The notes beneath the pieces were generated by a model. The model was not told the origin of the DNA, did no database searches, and worked only from the letters and a program-made list of their open reading frames with translations. From Pirellula sp. (lineage in GTDB: Bacteria > Planctomycetota > Planctomycetia > Pirellulales > PNKZ01), in the NCBI GenBank assembly GCA_013822735.1, contig PNKZ01000001.1, positions 496,001-560,000 on the forward strand: a DNA stretch of 64,000 bases, given 5' to 3'. Below, one piece after another: positions 35,655-44,515 of this stretch. The number at the start of each line of letters is the position of its first letter. Positions within the stretch are counted from its first letter, which is position 1. The translations under genes were made by a program, and so were the position numbers.

Positions 35655-35702
35655 TGCCGTTTGTTTATTGTTTGGAATTTGGTGCTTGGTCATTGGAATT
35701 TG
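35539..35702. repeat. ACCAAGC heptamer element and palindrome, partly coding
   Basis: A perfect 24-bp palindrome (CCGCACCTGTCG and its complement, 35541-35564) is followed by arm 35565-35622 (ACCAAGC, ACCAAAT, TCCAGAC) and complementary arm 35659-35701 (TTTGGAA, TTTGGTG, CTTGGTC). The gene start at 35654 sits in the loop, so the left arm and palindrome encode the signal peptide region of the cytochrome-like protein. Confidence 0.8.
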
Positions 35703-35759
35703 CCGCGTCCAAAGTCCCCTCGCTTGCGCGTCGGGGCTAGTGTGATAGGGGCGCGCTCT

Positions 35760-35791
35760 CACTAGCTACCTACTACTAGTGCCTAGCTACG
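35760..35791. repeat. Single-arm TAGCTAG-family heptamers over a stop codon
   Basis: CTAGCTA, CCTACTA, CTAGTGC, CTAGCTA in 7-bp steps. The stop codon of the second PVC-type gene (minus strand, 35787-35789) lies in the array. Confidence 0.65.
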
Positions 35792-38700
35792 GCTTCAGCG
35801 TCATCAAATACGCCAGCAAGTCGGCGGCGTCTTGGGCCGTGACTTCTTTCAGCACCAGTTCCGGCATCATGCTCTTGGGGCTCGGCGTGATCGATTCGAC
35901 CGATTTCGCGGGAAGCCGAATCGTCTTGTCTTCCGCCGTGCGAATGATCACCACCTTGTCGGTCTTTTCGACGAAGCCGGTGAAGGCGAGGCCGTCGTCC
36001 GTTTCGACGACGCTCGTCACGTACTCGTGCGAAATGGCCTTCGACGGATCCATGATCGTTTCGAGCAGCGCCGCCTTCTCGTACTTCTTGCCGATCGCAG
36101 TGAGGTCGGGCCCCAGCTTTTTCCCGAAGCCGCGGATGGCGTGGCACCCTTTGCAATTGGCGGCCGAGCTTTGATGAAAGATTTGCTCGCCCCGCTTCTC
36201 ATCGCCCGTGAGCTTGAGAATGTCTTCGGCCTTCATCGCCGCGCCGAGCCGTTGCGGCCGTTCGCTTTCCGGAACGAACTTCTCGAAGAGAATCCGCACA
36301 TTGGCGTCGGGATGCCGCACCGCTTTGCTCACGGCGAGTTTCGCCGTCGCGTCGTCGAGCTCTTTCGCATCGATCCACTTGAGCAGCGCCAGCGCTCCGC
36401 CGGTGGTTTGCACCATGTGATCGACGACGCTCGCGGCAGCCTTGGCATCGGCCCCTTTCGTGACGAGCGATTTCACGGCGGCAAATTGCCCCATGTCGAC
36501 CAGCGCCGCCGCGGCTTTTTTGCGGAGCCCGGCATCGTCGGACTTCAGAAGCTTCGCCAGGGCCTCGCCCGCTCCGGCCGGTCGAGTTTGCACGGCCACG
36601 GCCAGCGCTTGATCGCGCACCGCGGCGGCCGTGTCGTTTGCCGTGGCCAGCGCGAGCACCTCGGGGCCGAGTTCGGAAAGGCCGGCGGCCGCCGCCAGCT
36701 TCAGCGCCGCCGTTTGGTAGGCCGGATCACCGGCGAGCACCTTTGCCAAAGCCGCGAGGCCCGCACGGTTGTCCTTGGCATTGTCGACCTTTACTTGCGT
36801 CCAGGCGCTCACCGAAGCATCGGCATCACCGACGTAGCCCGACCAGAGGCCGGCCGGCGCGCAGTTGAACGTAAGCCATTCAATGGCCCGCGCACGTTCG
36901 GCGGCGCTAGGCGAAGCGACGTCCGAGGCGAATGCCAGCATCGCGCGAAACGCCTTAGGATGCAGCGTCACACCCAGTCGATCGATCATTCCCTTGCGCG
37001 CGGGGGCATCCGGCGACGCCAGCGAGAATCCGGCGATGTATCCTTGTACGGCTTCGTCGAGATCGCTTGCAAGATACGGTAGTAGGTCGAACGTTTCGGC
37101 GCGGCGCTCTTTGACTGCGAGCAGGCCCTTTTCAATCGTTGCCTTGCGGTCGCGCGCCGCGATGTTCACCGCTTCCAGCGCGTAGCGATCGTGCTGCGGC
37201 AGACCGGCGGCCAGCGACACTACGGCGGCGTCGGCTTCCGGCCCGGTGCGTTTGGCTTCGAAGAGCAACAGTTCGCGCCAGGTCTCCGGCGCGAGCTTCG
37301 TGTCGCCGGCCAACTTCGTCAGTGCGGCGGCGATGGTCGAGTCGTCTTGGTGGCGACGCAAAATGCGCACGGCTAGCGATTGTGTTGCCGGGTCGCCTGA
37401 AGCGAGTTGTTCGACGACTTCGTCACGAGCTGCACCGCCGATACGATCGAGCACCCAGTAGGCCCTAGCCGCAAAGTTCGGATCGGTCGCGCCTTTCGTG
37501 AGTTCGATCAGGGCCGTGACGGCCGCTTCTCCTTCGGCCAGCAGCTTCTCGCGGGCCAAGAACTGCGTCGCCAAGTTCGGGCTCTTCAAGCCTTCGATCG
37601 CTTCCGCGATCGAAGCATACGGGCCCGCCTTGCCGACCCGCTCGAGCTTCTTATCCTTCGGCGTCAGGCGGAAGATGCGTCCTTGGTCGGGGTTGTTGTA
37701 GGCGTGGCCGCCGACGCCGCCGTCGTACCAGTCGGCGATGTAGAGGCTACCGTCCGGCGCGGTGCAGATATCGTCGGGGCGGAAGTAGTTGTCGTCGGCG
37801 CTAGTGATGAGCGTCTCCTGCTTTCCCGTGAATCCCGCGCCGGCCTTCTCATGCGGATAGGCACGCACTTCGCGCGGACCGGCGTCGCAATGGAGCGGCA
37901 TGTTTTTCAAGCTCGGGATCGCGTCTCCTTCGTAGTAGCACATGCCGCACGGGCTGCCGAAGCCGGTGACGATGGTGCTCGGCACGAAGCCGGGGATCGC
38001 CCCGCGGAAATGCCAGGTGTCGCCGTAAGGCGTGCCCGGCGGAAATTTCGGACCCGGCCGCTTGTACCATCCATAGTTGCCCCCTTCGAGAATCCAGCAG
38101 ATGCGCACGCTGAAGTTGCCGTCGTTGTCGTTGTCGCTACAGAAGGCTTCGCCAAAGCTGCTCACCGCGATTTCGTACGGGTTGCGAAAGTTCGTCGCGA
38201 CGTTTTCGAGCTTCGTGCCGTCGAGCTCGCCGCGGATCATACCGCCTGCCGGAAATGAGATTTTGGAGCCGTCCGTACCGGCGACGTCGTAGCCGGCGTC
38301 GCCGTGCGCCATCCACCATTTGTGATCAGGCCCGAGCACGAGCGAGTGCGCGCCGTGGTCGTGGTTTTGGCCGCCGAAGCCGGTGAGAATCTTCTTGGCG
38401 GGGCCGTCGGCTTTGAGGTCGCCGTTCTTATCTTCGTAGACCCAAAGGTCGGGGCTTGTGGCGACATAGACTTTGTCGCCGGCGACGCAGATGCTCATCG
38501 GCGCAAAGACATCCTCGGCGAACACCGTAACTTTGTCGGCGCGGCCGTCGCCGTCGGTGTCTTCGAGCACTTTGATCTTGTCGGCCGGCGGGTTCTTCGC
38601 GGCGCGGCGGTACCATTGGATTTCGGCGACCCAAACGCGGCCGTGCGTGTCGATGTCGATCGCCGCCGGGTTGGTGATCAGCGGCTCGGAGGCGAAGAGC

Positions 38701-38843
38701 TTGAGCTCCATGCCGTCGGGCACGGTGAGCGATTTGAGTTCTTCCTCGGGCGATTTTTGAGCGGCGGCCGGCATAGCGGCGAACAGCGGAAGAATCAGAC
38801 CGAAAGCAAGCGCGGCGAGCAGGGCGGGGCGAAAGCAAGGCAT
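35787..38843 (-). CDS. PVC-type heme-binding CxxCH protein (2)
   Basis: 1018 residues from the ATG at 38843, which gives a clean signal peptide (MPCFRPALLAALAFGLILPL then PAAAQ). A propeller domain (VPDGMELKLFASEPLITNPA, DTDGDGRADKVTVFAEDV) is followed by a long helical-repeat region (about 440-880). The C-terminal heme domain has ANCKGCHAIRGFGKKLGPDL. Same architecture as the neighbour at 32550 but only distantly similar outside the key motifs, so an old duplication or two substrate versions. The longer frame to 38972 lacks a sensible N-terminus. Confidence 0.87.
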   Translation of the reverse strand: MPCFRPALLAALAFGLILPLFAAMPAAAQKSPEEELKSLTVPDGMELKLFASEPLITNPAAIDIDTHGRVWVAEIQWYRRAAKNPPADKIKVLEDTDGDGRADKVTVFAEDVFAPMSICVAGDKVYVATSPDLWVYEDKNGDLKADGPAKKILTGFGGQNHDHGAHSLVLGPDHKWWMAHGDAGYDVAGTDGSKISFPAGGMIRGELDGTKLENVATNFRNPYEIAVSSFGEAFCSDNDNDGNFSVRICWILEGGNYGWYKRPGPKFPPGTPYGDTWHFRGAIPGFVPSTIVTGFGSPCGMCYYEGDAIPSLKNMPLHCDAGPREVRAYPHEKAGAGFTGKQETLITSADDNYFRPDDICTAPDGSLYIADWYDGGVGGHAYNNPDQGRIFRLTPKDKKLERVGKAGPYASIAEAIEGLKSPNLATQFLAREKLLAEGEAAVTALIELTKGATDPNFAARAYWVLDRIGGAARDEVVEQLASGDPATQSLAVRILRRHQDDSTIAAALTKLAGDTKLAPETWRELLLFEAKRTGPEADAAVVSLAAGLPQHDRYALEAVNIAARDRKATIEKGLLAVKERRAETFDLLPYLASDLDEAVQGYIAGFSLASPDAPARKGMIDRLGVTLHPKAFRAMLAFASDVASPSAAERARAIEWLTFNCAPAGLWSGYVGDADASVSAWTQVKVDNAKDNRAGLAALAKVLAGDPAYQTAALKLAAAAGLSELGPEVLALATANDTAAAVRDQALAVAVQTRPAGAGEALAKLLKSDDAGLRKKAAAALVDMGQFAAVKSLVTKGADAKAAASVVDHMVQTTGGALALLKWIDAKELDDATAKLAVSKAVRHPDANVRILFEKFVPESERPQRLGAAMKAEDILKLTGDEKRGEQIFHQSSAANCKGCHAIRGFGKKLGPDLTAIGKKYEKAALLETIMDPSKAISHEYVTSVVETDDGLAFTGFVEKTDKVVIIRTAEDKTIRLPAKSVESITPSPKSMMPELVLKEVTAQDAADLLAYLMTLKP

Positions 38844-39014
38844 GGCGGACAACTTCCGTAGGTGGGCGAAATAGTCAACGGCCGGCGAGTAACCGCACAT
38901 TCTAACTCCCCGCGCCGGCGGCCCGCAATTGTCGACCGCCCCGCGGCGCATTATGTTCACCGGGTATCGCATCCTGCTCGCCGCCCGCCGGTCCCCGTTT
39001 ATGGGAGAACTGAA

Positions 39015-40367
39015 ATGCTTCGCTGTGCCATGCTTGGGCTATTGGCCGCCGTCGTCGCACTACCGACCGCACGCGGCGAGGAACCGCTGAATCTCGCCGT
39101 CGAAACGGCGAAGATTAACGAGGAGTTGCAAAAGGGGGTCGCCGCGGCGTCCGGCGATCGGGCCGCCGTCGTGAAGGCGCAGGCCGAGCGTAACGCCGCC
39201 CTGGCGAAGTTGGTCGAGCGCGCGGAGAAGGAGAAGTCGACGGAGCATGCCGCGATGGCGGTCGCCTATCAATCGCTGCAGCGTTACGCCGACGCCATAC
39301 GAGCCGCCGAAGCGGCCATCGCGCAAAAGCCGGAGGATTTAAGCCCTCGGTTTGTGCTGATTTCGTCGTTGAGCATGTCGGGCAAACCGGAAGACGCGGC
39401 GGCTGCTCTAGAAGCGGCACGAATGGCATTGCCCGACGAGCGGCCGCTCGACGGCATGATTCATACCGTCGCCTTTGCCTATCAGCGCGCCCGCAAGTTT
39501 GATCCCGGAGCTGATTTCCTCATTAAGAGTTTCGACAGTCTTGGTGCCAAAATCGATGACCGGTCGGCGGCGACTTTGGGCCACCTTGCGTCGTCGCTCG
39601 TCAACTCGGCGCAGTTCGGGTCGCGCAAGTCCGAGGCCTTGGCCGCGGTCGAGCGCTGCTTAAAGCAAATGCGTGAGGCGGCCGAGAAGAAAGTTGATGT
39701 CGGCGAAGCCATCGACCAATTGACGACCGCGCAGCTTCAACTCTTGTCGGCGTTGGGACGCAGAGAAGACGCGAATAAGCTGCTCGACGAACAAACCGCG
39801 GCGCTTGAAAAGCGCGGTGAGCCCGACGGCGCCGCTTGTGCCGCTATGGCCGGTCTCAAGCGACAGCGATTACAGGTCGCGGGATACGGACGTGAGCGAG
39901 CTGCCGCCGTGACCGATTATTACACATACGTCGATTCGCGCTGGGAGAAGGCAAAGAATACGCCGGAATTTGTGACGGTCGCCGGCAACGCGGCGGCGCA
40001 GCAGGCCCAAACGCTAATGCAAGCCGGCGATCTCGACGCCGCCGAGAAGGTTTTGAACACTTGGGAAGAACGATTGAAGAGCGTCAAGCCCGAGGATGAG
40101 GCGTTGACGAGCGTCGCAACCGCCGCAGGGCGAGGGCTCGACTATGTTCGTCAACGCTTGGTCGGCGAAAAGAAGCGGGCCGCACTCATCGCAAGCCGTA
40201 CTTTCCGATACTGGAAGCCACTTGGCTCAACGGCACACCGCTCAAGCCGGAGGAGCTTCGGGGCAAGGTCGTCCTGTTGGACTTTTGGGCCGTATGGTGC
40301 GGCCCGTGCATCGCGACGTTCCCGCATCTGCGCGAGTGGAACGATAAATACGCCGATAAGGGCTTAG
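39015..40367 (+). CDS. TPR-rich exported protein, 5' part of a frameshifted TlpA-like gene
   Basis: The ATG at 39015 has GGAG about 8 nt upstream and gives a signal peptide (MLRCAMLGLLAAVVALPTAR). Residues 30-390 are helical TPR-like repeats (AYQSLQRYADAIRAAEAAIA). Family-like sequence stops at KKRAALI near 40190; the remaining residues to 40367 are out of frame. In another frame the sequence continues as KPYFPILEATWLNGTPLKPE and a thioredoxin domain. Restoring one G at about 40191 would give ALIGKPYF and a protein of about 559 residues. So this is one gene broken by a 1-nt deletion, or a sequencing error. Confidence 0.75.
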   Translation: MLRCAMLGLLAAVVALPTARGEEPLNLAVETAKINEELQKGVAAASGDRAAVVKAQAERNAALAKLVERAEKEKSTEHAAMAVAYQSLQRYADAIRAAEAAIAQKPEDLSPRFVLISSLSMSGKPEDAAAALEAARMALPDERPLDGMIHTVAFAYQRARKFDPGADFLIKSFDSLGAKIDDRSAATLGHLASSLVNSAQFGSRKSEALAAVERCLKQMREAAEKKVDVGEAIDQLTTAQLQLLSALGRREDANKLLDEQTAALEKRGEPDGAACAAMAGLKRQRLQVAGYGRERAAAVTDYYTYVDSRWEKAKNTPEFVTVAGNAAAQQAQTLMQAGDLDAAEKVLNTWEERLKSVKPEDEALTSVATAAGRGLDYVRQRLVGEKKRAALIASRTFRYWKPLGSTAHRSSRRSFGARSSCWTFGPYGAARASRRSRICASGTINTPIRA

Positions 40368-40693
40368 TAATCGTCGGCGTGACGCGCCATTATCAATACG
40401 GCTGGGACGCAGCCACGAATCGTCCGAAGCGCGAAGAAGAACTTGCGGAGTCGGCGGAAGATGCCGCGACGCTCCAATTTCTCAAGCATCACGAACTCAA
40501 GCACCGAATTGCCGTAATGCCGGATGACGACCTCTCGGCGAAGTATCTCGTGAGCGGCATTCCGCAGGCGGTGCTCATTGATCGCGACGGTTCGATCCGC
40601 ATGATCAAAGTCGGCAGCGGCGAAGAGAATGCCGCCGCACTGGAAGCGATGATCAAGCAAACGCTAGGTGTGAACGAGCAAGCGGCGAAGTGA
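40277..40693 (+). CDS. TlpA-like thioredoxin domain, 3' part of the frameshifted gene
   Basis: 138 residues if translation starts at the TTG at 40277; the homologous frame extends back to about 40193. The active-site motif is VWCGPC, typical of TlpA/ResA thiol-disulfide reductases, followed by GLVIVGVTRHYQYGWDAATN and the cis-Pro region SGIPQAVLIDRDG. Normally this domain is fused C-terminal to helical repeats, exactly as the upstream frame suggests. Without the fusion there is no signal peptide, so the separate product would stay in the cytoplasm. Confidence 0.8.
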   Translation: MDFWAVWCGPCIATFPHLREWNDKYADKGLVIVGVTRHYQYGWDAATNRPKREEELAESAEDAATLQFLKHHELKHRIAVMPDDDLSAKYLVSGIPQAVLIDRDGSIRMIKVGSGEENAAALEAMIKQTLGVNEQAAK

Positions 40694-40723
40694 TTCGTCT
40701 TGTCGAAACTGTCTTATTGAAAT

Positions 40724-40781
40724 GCTTAGCGGCCGCGGCCACGCGGCATCTGAAAACCGGTCGTGGCCGACCGGGCTAAGC
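40724..40781. repeat. REP-like element, GCTTAGC family
   Basis: GCTTAGC, hairpin GGCCGCGGCCACGCGG, spacer, hairpin CCGGTCGTGGCCGACCGG, GCTAAGC. Confidence 0.75.
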
Positions 40782-40821
40782 AACACCAAAGAACATTGTT
40801 CTGTAGGAAGTCACTTTCAGC

Positions 40822-41985
40822 ATGACGCGCAAATCTTGGGTTCTCACCGACGTCGACCACGACGTCTATGTTCCTTCCTGCAAGCTCGGACCGGGGGACG
40901 TCGATCCGACGTTGCCGCCGTTCTCCATTCGCAAACGAACCCTTCGCGGCGGCTTGCGCGACGGCGTCGATGTCGTCGAAATCGACAACGGGGCCCTGCG
41001 ACTGACGATCGTGCCGACGCGCGGCATGGGGATCCATCGGGCGGAGTGCGGAGACGTCAAGCTTGGTTGGCAGTCGCCGGTGCGAGGGCCGGTGCATCCG
41101 CGCTTCGTGCCGCAAGACGAAGCTTCAGGCATCGGCTGGCTTTCCGGGTTCGACGAGTTCCTCGTCCGCTGCGGCTTGGAATACTGCGGCGCTCCGGAAT
41201 GGGACGCCGCCGGGAAGCTGGTGCACCCGCTACACGGCCGCGTTGCGAATTTGCCGGCGCATTATGTGGAAGTGTCGTTCGATCCGGCTTCGCGCGAGAT
41301 CGCGGTGACCGGTATCGTTGACGAAGCACGGATGTTCTCGAACAAGCTGCGCTTGAAGTCGACGCTACGGACCGTGCTCGGGTCGTCGTCGTTCTCGATC
41401 ACCGACGAGATCACGAACCTCTCCGCGCAGCCGGGCGAGTTGGAAATGCTCTACCATATCAATCAGGGTGCGCCGCTGGCGGGGCCGGGGGCGCGATTCG
41501 CCGCGCCGGTGCAAACGTTGGTGCCCAAGGATGCCGCGGCCGCCGTCGACATTCCGACTTGGCAAACCTACCCGGAAGCGAAACAGCAGCCGGAGCGGGT
41601 GCTCTTCTTCGAGTTGGTGCCCGGCGATGACGGCTGGACCAAAACAATGCTGAGTTCGGCCGACGGCAAGCTCGGCCTCGGCTTGAGCTTCGACCGTCGC
41701 CAGTTTCCGCTCTTCACACTTTGGAAGAATCCGCTCCCCGCGGCCGACGGCTACGTGACCGGCCTGGAACCGTGCATCAACTTGCCGCACACGAAGAGCT
41801 TCGAGAAATCGCAAGGGCGTGTGGCGCTGCTCGCTCCCGGCGAAACGCGCCGTTTCGATATGCGCCTGGAAGCGCTCGGCTCGACAAAAGATGTGGCCCG
41901 CGTGCAAGGAGAGATCGACGCGCTCCAGAAGCGGGCCACGCCGAAGATTTTCAACGAGCCGCAATCGGGCTGGTCGCCCGTGTAG
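40822..41985 (+). CDS. DUF4432 aldose-1-epimerase-like protein
   Basis: 387 residues. Galactose mutarotase-like beta-sandwich: IDNGALRLTIVPTRGMGIHRAECG at the N-terminus, FDEFLVRCGLEYCG, HPLHGRVANLPA with a conserved His, LEMLYHINQGAPL and the late GLEPCINLPH with the likely catalytic Glu. The DUF4432 family is believed to act on sugars by analogy to aldose-1-epimerase; the substrate is unproven. Cytoplasmic, no signal peptide. Single gene between two repeat elements. Confidence 0.82.
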   Translation: MTRKSWVLTDVDHDVYVPSCKLGPGDVDPTLPPFSIRKRTLRGGLRDGVDVVEIDNGALRLTIVPTRGMGIHRAECGDVKLGWQSPVRGPVHPRFVPQDEASGIGWLSGFDEFLVRCGLEYCGAPEWDAAGKLVHPLHGRVANLPAHYVEVSFDPASREIAVTGIVDEARMFSNKLRLKSTLRTVLGSSSFSITDEITNLSAQPGELEMLYHINQGAPLAGPGARFAAPVQTLVPKDAAAAVDIPTWQTYPEAKQQPERVLFFELVPGDDGWTKTMLSSADGKLGLGLSFDRRQFPLFTLWKNPLPAADGYVTGLEPCINLPHTKSFEKSQGRVALLAPGETRRFDMRLEALGSTKDVARVQGEIDALQKRATPKIFNEPQSGWSPV

Positions 41986-41994
41986 AAAGCTTCT

Positions 41995-42100
41995 GTAGGG
42001 AACGCCCTCCGTGGCGTTCCGCCCACACGAACGATTTCCGAACACGTCGGCCTTACGGCTCGACGCTCGCCGGAACGCCACAGAGGGCGTTCCCTACAGA
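41995..42100. repeat. Paired GGAACGCC hairpin element with GTCGGCC unit inside
   Basis: CTGTAGGGAACGCC...GGCGTTCC at the left and GGAACGCC...GGGCGTTCCCTACAG at the right are inverted copies; each arm is itself a hairpin. Between them lies GTCGGCCTTACGGCTCGACG, which also occurs near 19660 and 44490. Confidence 0.8.
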
Positions 42101-42263
42101 TGTCGCACAACTTGCCGGCAGTAGCAGCATCCCGTGGCGCGACCTCGTCTTGACCCCCCGCCGGCGAAGTTCTAGAGTTCGCCCCGCTTGAGAAGTCGGG
42201 GACTTACGGCAGCCCGCGCGCCGCCGCTTCTCGGGCAGTGTTCTCGCAGTCAGGTCCTTGCCC

Positions 42264-43484
42264 ATGTCCTCCGAATCCGCAGCGCCGTTGCCGGTGCCCT
42301 TGTTCGATATTTCCCGTCAGCACGAGCAACTCGAAACGGAACTGCTCGCCGCGCTCAAGCAAGTGTGCACGTCCGGCAAGTTTGTGCTCGGCCCCGACGT
42401 GGTCGACCTCGAAAAGCGGATGACTGATCTTTGCGGCGCGAAGCATGCCGTGGCGTGCGCCTCGGGGAGCGATGCACTGTTGCTCGCCTTGATGGCCTAC
42501 GATATCGGCCCGGGCGACGAAGTGATCTGCCCCAGCTATACGTTCTTCGCGACGGCCTCGGCCGTCACGCGGCTCGGCGCCACGCCGGTGTTCGTCGACA
42601 TTGAGCCGGATACGTGCAATCTCGACGTCGCTCAAGTCGTCCAGCGCGTCACCTCGCGCACGCGGGCGATTATTCCCGTGCATCTGTATGGCCAATGCGC
42701 AGACATGGAGCCGCTCCTCGGGCTGGCTCGGCTGCACGGCTTGGCCGTGATTGAAGACGCTTGCCAAGCGATCGGCGCAGGCTACCAAGGAAAATCGGCC
42801 GGCAGCATCGGCGACATCGGCTGCTTCAGCTACTACCCGACCAAGAACCTCGGCGCTTACGGCGACGCGGGTATGCTCACGACCAACGACGACGCGCTGG
42901 CCGACAAGCTCCGGTTGCTCCGCGGCCACGGCATGCAGCCGCGCTACTATCATAAGCTCGTGGGAATCAACAGCCGGCTCGATTCGCTGCAAGCCGCCGT
43001 GCTCAACGTGAAGCTGCCGCATCTCGAGCGCTGGACCGAAGCTCGACGAACGCGCGCCGACCGTTACACGAAGGCGTTCACCGAGCGCGGCCTCGGCGAA
43101 GCCGTGCGGTTGCCGGTCGTGCGGGACGATCGCAAGCACGTGTGGAATCAGTACGTGATTCACGTCGGCGGCGAGCGCCGCAATGCGTTGCGCGCCTTCT
43201 TGGCCGACCAGAAGATCGGCACCGAGGTGTACTACCCCGTGCCGTTGCATCGGCAAGAATGCTTCAGCTACTTGGGCTACGGCATTGGTTCGCTGCCGCA
43301 TACCGAGCGGGCGGCCGCCGAGACCGTGGCCTTGCCGATCTTTCCCGAACTGCGCGACGACGAGCAGCAGCGGGTGATCGACGCGATGACCGAGTTCTTC
43401 CAGCCGGCCGGCGCGAAGCACGCGCTGAGCGGCCCGAACTTTATGAAGGCCCGCGACGGCGCGAAGAGCGATCAGCGGATTTAG
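42264..43484 (+). CDS. DegT/DnrJ/EryC1/StrS family aminotransferase
   Basis: 406 residues from the ATG at 42264; a TTG at 42258 is possible. PLP-dependent sugar aminotransferase: PLFDISRQHEQLETEL at the start, ACASGSDALLLALMA (phosphate-binding GSD), EDACQAIGAGY (Asp contacting the pyridine N), and the PLP-lysine segment YYPTKNLGAYGDAG. These enzymes make amino sugars for LPS, S-layer glycans or natural products. No sugar-nucleotide genes lie beside it. Residues 405-408 of the frame are a plain tail. Confidence 0.9.
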   Translation: MSSESAAPLPVPLFDISRQHEQLETELLAALKQVCTSGKFVLGPDVVDLEKRMTDLCGAKHAVACASGSDALLLALMAYDIGPGDEVICPSYTFFATASAVTRLGATPVFVDIEPDTCNLDVAQVVQRVTSRTRAIIPVHLYGQCADMEPLLGLARLHGLAVIEDACQAIGAGYQGKSAGSIGDIGCFSYYPTKNLGAYGDAGMLTTNDDALADKLRLLRGHGMQPRYYHKLVGINSRLDSLQAAVLNVKLPHLERWTEARRTRADRYTKAFTERGLGEAVRLPVVRDDRKHVWNQYVIHVGGERRNALRAFLADQKIGTEVYYPVPLHRQECFSYLGYGIGSLPHTERAAAETVALPIFPELRDDEQQRVIDAMTEFFQPAGAKHALSGPNFMKARDGAKSDQRI

Positions 43485-43534
43485 GCTGACCGTGGTCCGT
43501 GGCTCGTTAGGTGCGGTCGGTGACTTGTCACCGA

Positions 43535-43795
43535 CTATTCATCTTCGTGAAACGGTAGGTCCCAGCGACGCAGGGCCGGCCAGCACAATGGTGCGGCGAT
43601 TAAAAACACCGCCATGCCGGTGATAAAGTATTGCATCGTATAGCCCTTCGAGGGCGGTGCTTCCTGTTCCTTCTTCCCCTTTTGTTGGGCGAAGGATTCG
43701 GCAGGCACGAGCAATACGACCCCGAGCACGAGCGTGACGACGAGCAGGGGAGTGCGGGCGGCACCAAGGGTTAGCAGGCGGCGAAGCATGGTCAT
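43535..43795 (-). CDS. Small two-helix membrane protein
   Basis: 86 residues. A first hydrophobic stretch (TPLLVVTLVLGVVLLVPAES then FAQQ) could be a signal peptide or anchor. A basic/acidic spacer (KGKKEQEAPPSKG) follows, then a second helix (FITGMAVFLIAAPLCWPAL) and an acidic tail. I do not recognise a family. Convergent with the aminotransferase gene; 48 nt downstream of the HYE-motif gene's stop on the same strand. Confidence 0.65.
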   Translation of the reverse strand: MTMLRRLLTLGAARTPLLVVTLVLGVVLLVPAESFAQQKGKKEQEAPPSKGYTMQYFITGMAVFLIAAPLCWPALRRWDLPFHEDE

Positions 43796-43843
43796 CGAAC
43801 CGAATCTCCGATACGTCGCGCGACGTAAGTTAATAGCCGGGGC

Positions 43844-44368
43844 CTACAGCAAGTCGTCCATCGGCTGAGCCCACTGCCGCAGCGAAGCGCTGGGCATGGC
43901 GAGCGTTTGCCACTTCGGCGAGATCAGCTTGGCGTGCTCCGTGAAGTGCGCCAACCGCACGCCGAGGAAGGCGTAGCGGCCGTCGCGAAACGGAAACAAC
44001 TGCTCCGCCGGGAGCGGCGAAACCTCGCCCGATACATTGTAGGCAAACACGAAGAGACTCTGGAAGCGTCCGCCCAGTAGATTTTCCCACCGGGCCATCC
44101 CTGCCAAATCGTCGCGCGTGGCCCAATTCTTCCAGAGGCGATTCTGCCGCCCGGAAGGGAATTGTCGTCCTTTTACGTCGACGAGCCAGGTGAAACCCTG
44201 CGACGACGTGACGAGGAAGTCCAAACTTTTGAGCGACCCGACGACGTCTTCCGGCAGATCGAGCGGCATCAAACTGCGCCGGCTTTCATCGACGGCGATG
44301 TACGGGGCGCGCCGCGCACGAAGATATTCTTCAAACGCCGCCTCGTAATGGTTCGAGCGTTTGGACAT
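43844..44368 (-). CDS. Conserved protein with PD-(D/E)XK nuclease-like motifs
   Basis: 174 residues from the ATG at 44368; the longer frame would translate the TTGCAAA repeat. Motifs: HYEAAFEEYL near residues 7-16, LDFLVTSSQG with Asp50, and WLVDVKGRQFPSG with Asp64 and Lys66. The order acid-helix, D, and D-x-K after a beta-strand fits the PD-(D/E)XK superfamily, which includes nucleases. This is inferred from pattern only; activity and target are unknown. It appears to be a planctomycete-type conserved gene, located downstream of hisS on the same strand. Confidence 0.6.
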   Translation of the reverse strand: MSKRSNHYEAAFEEYLRARRAPYIAVDESRRSLMPLDLPEDVVGSLKSLDFLVTSSQGFTWLVDVKGRQFPSGRQNRLWKNWATRDDLAGMARWENLLGGRFQSLFVFAYNVSGEVSPLPAEQLFPFRDGRYAFLGVRLAHFTEHAKLISPKWQTLAMPSASLRQWAQPMDDLL

Positions 44369-44374
44369 AGAGGA

Positions 44375-44515
44375 GAAATTGAAAATTGCAAAATGAAAAT
44401 TGCAAAATGAAAATTTGGACGATGCGCGGGCTCCGGTCAATTTGCATTTTGCGATTTGCAATTACCAATTTGCAATCAAACCGTCACACGTCGGCCTTAC
44501 GGCTCGACGCTCGCC
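44375..44515. repeat. TTGCAAA-family heptamer hairpin plus GTCGGCC unit
   Basis: The left arm 44375-44416 alternates AATTGCA and AAATGAA units (7-bp period, 14-bp superperiod). The right arm 44436-44477 is complementary. A GTCGGCCTTACGGCTCGACG unit (44488-44515) follows and overlaps the end of hisS. Confidence 0.8.
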
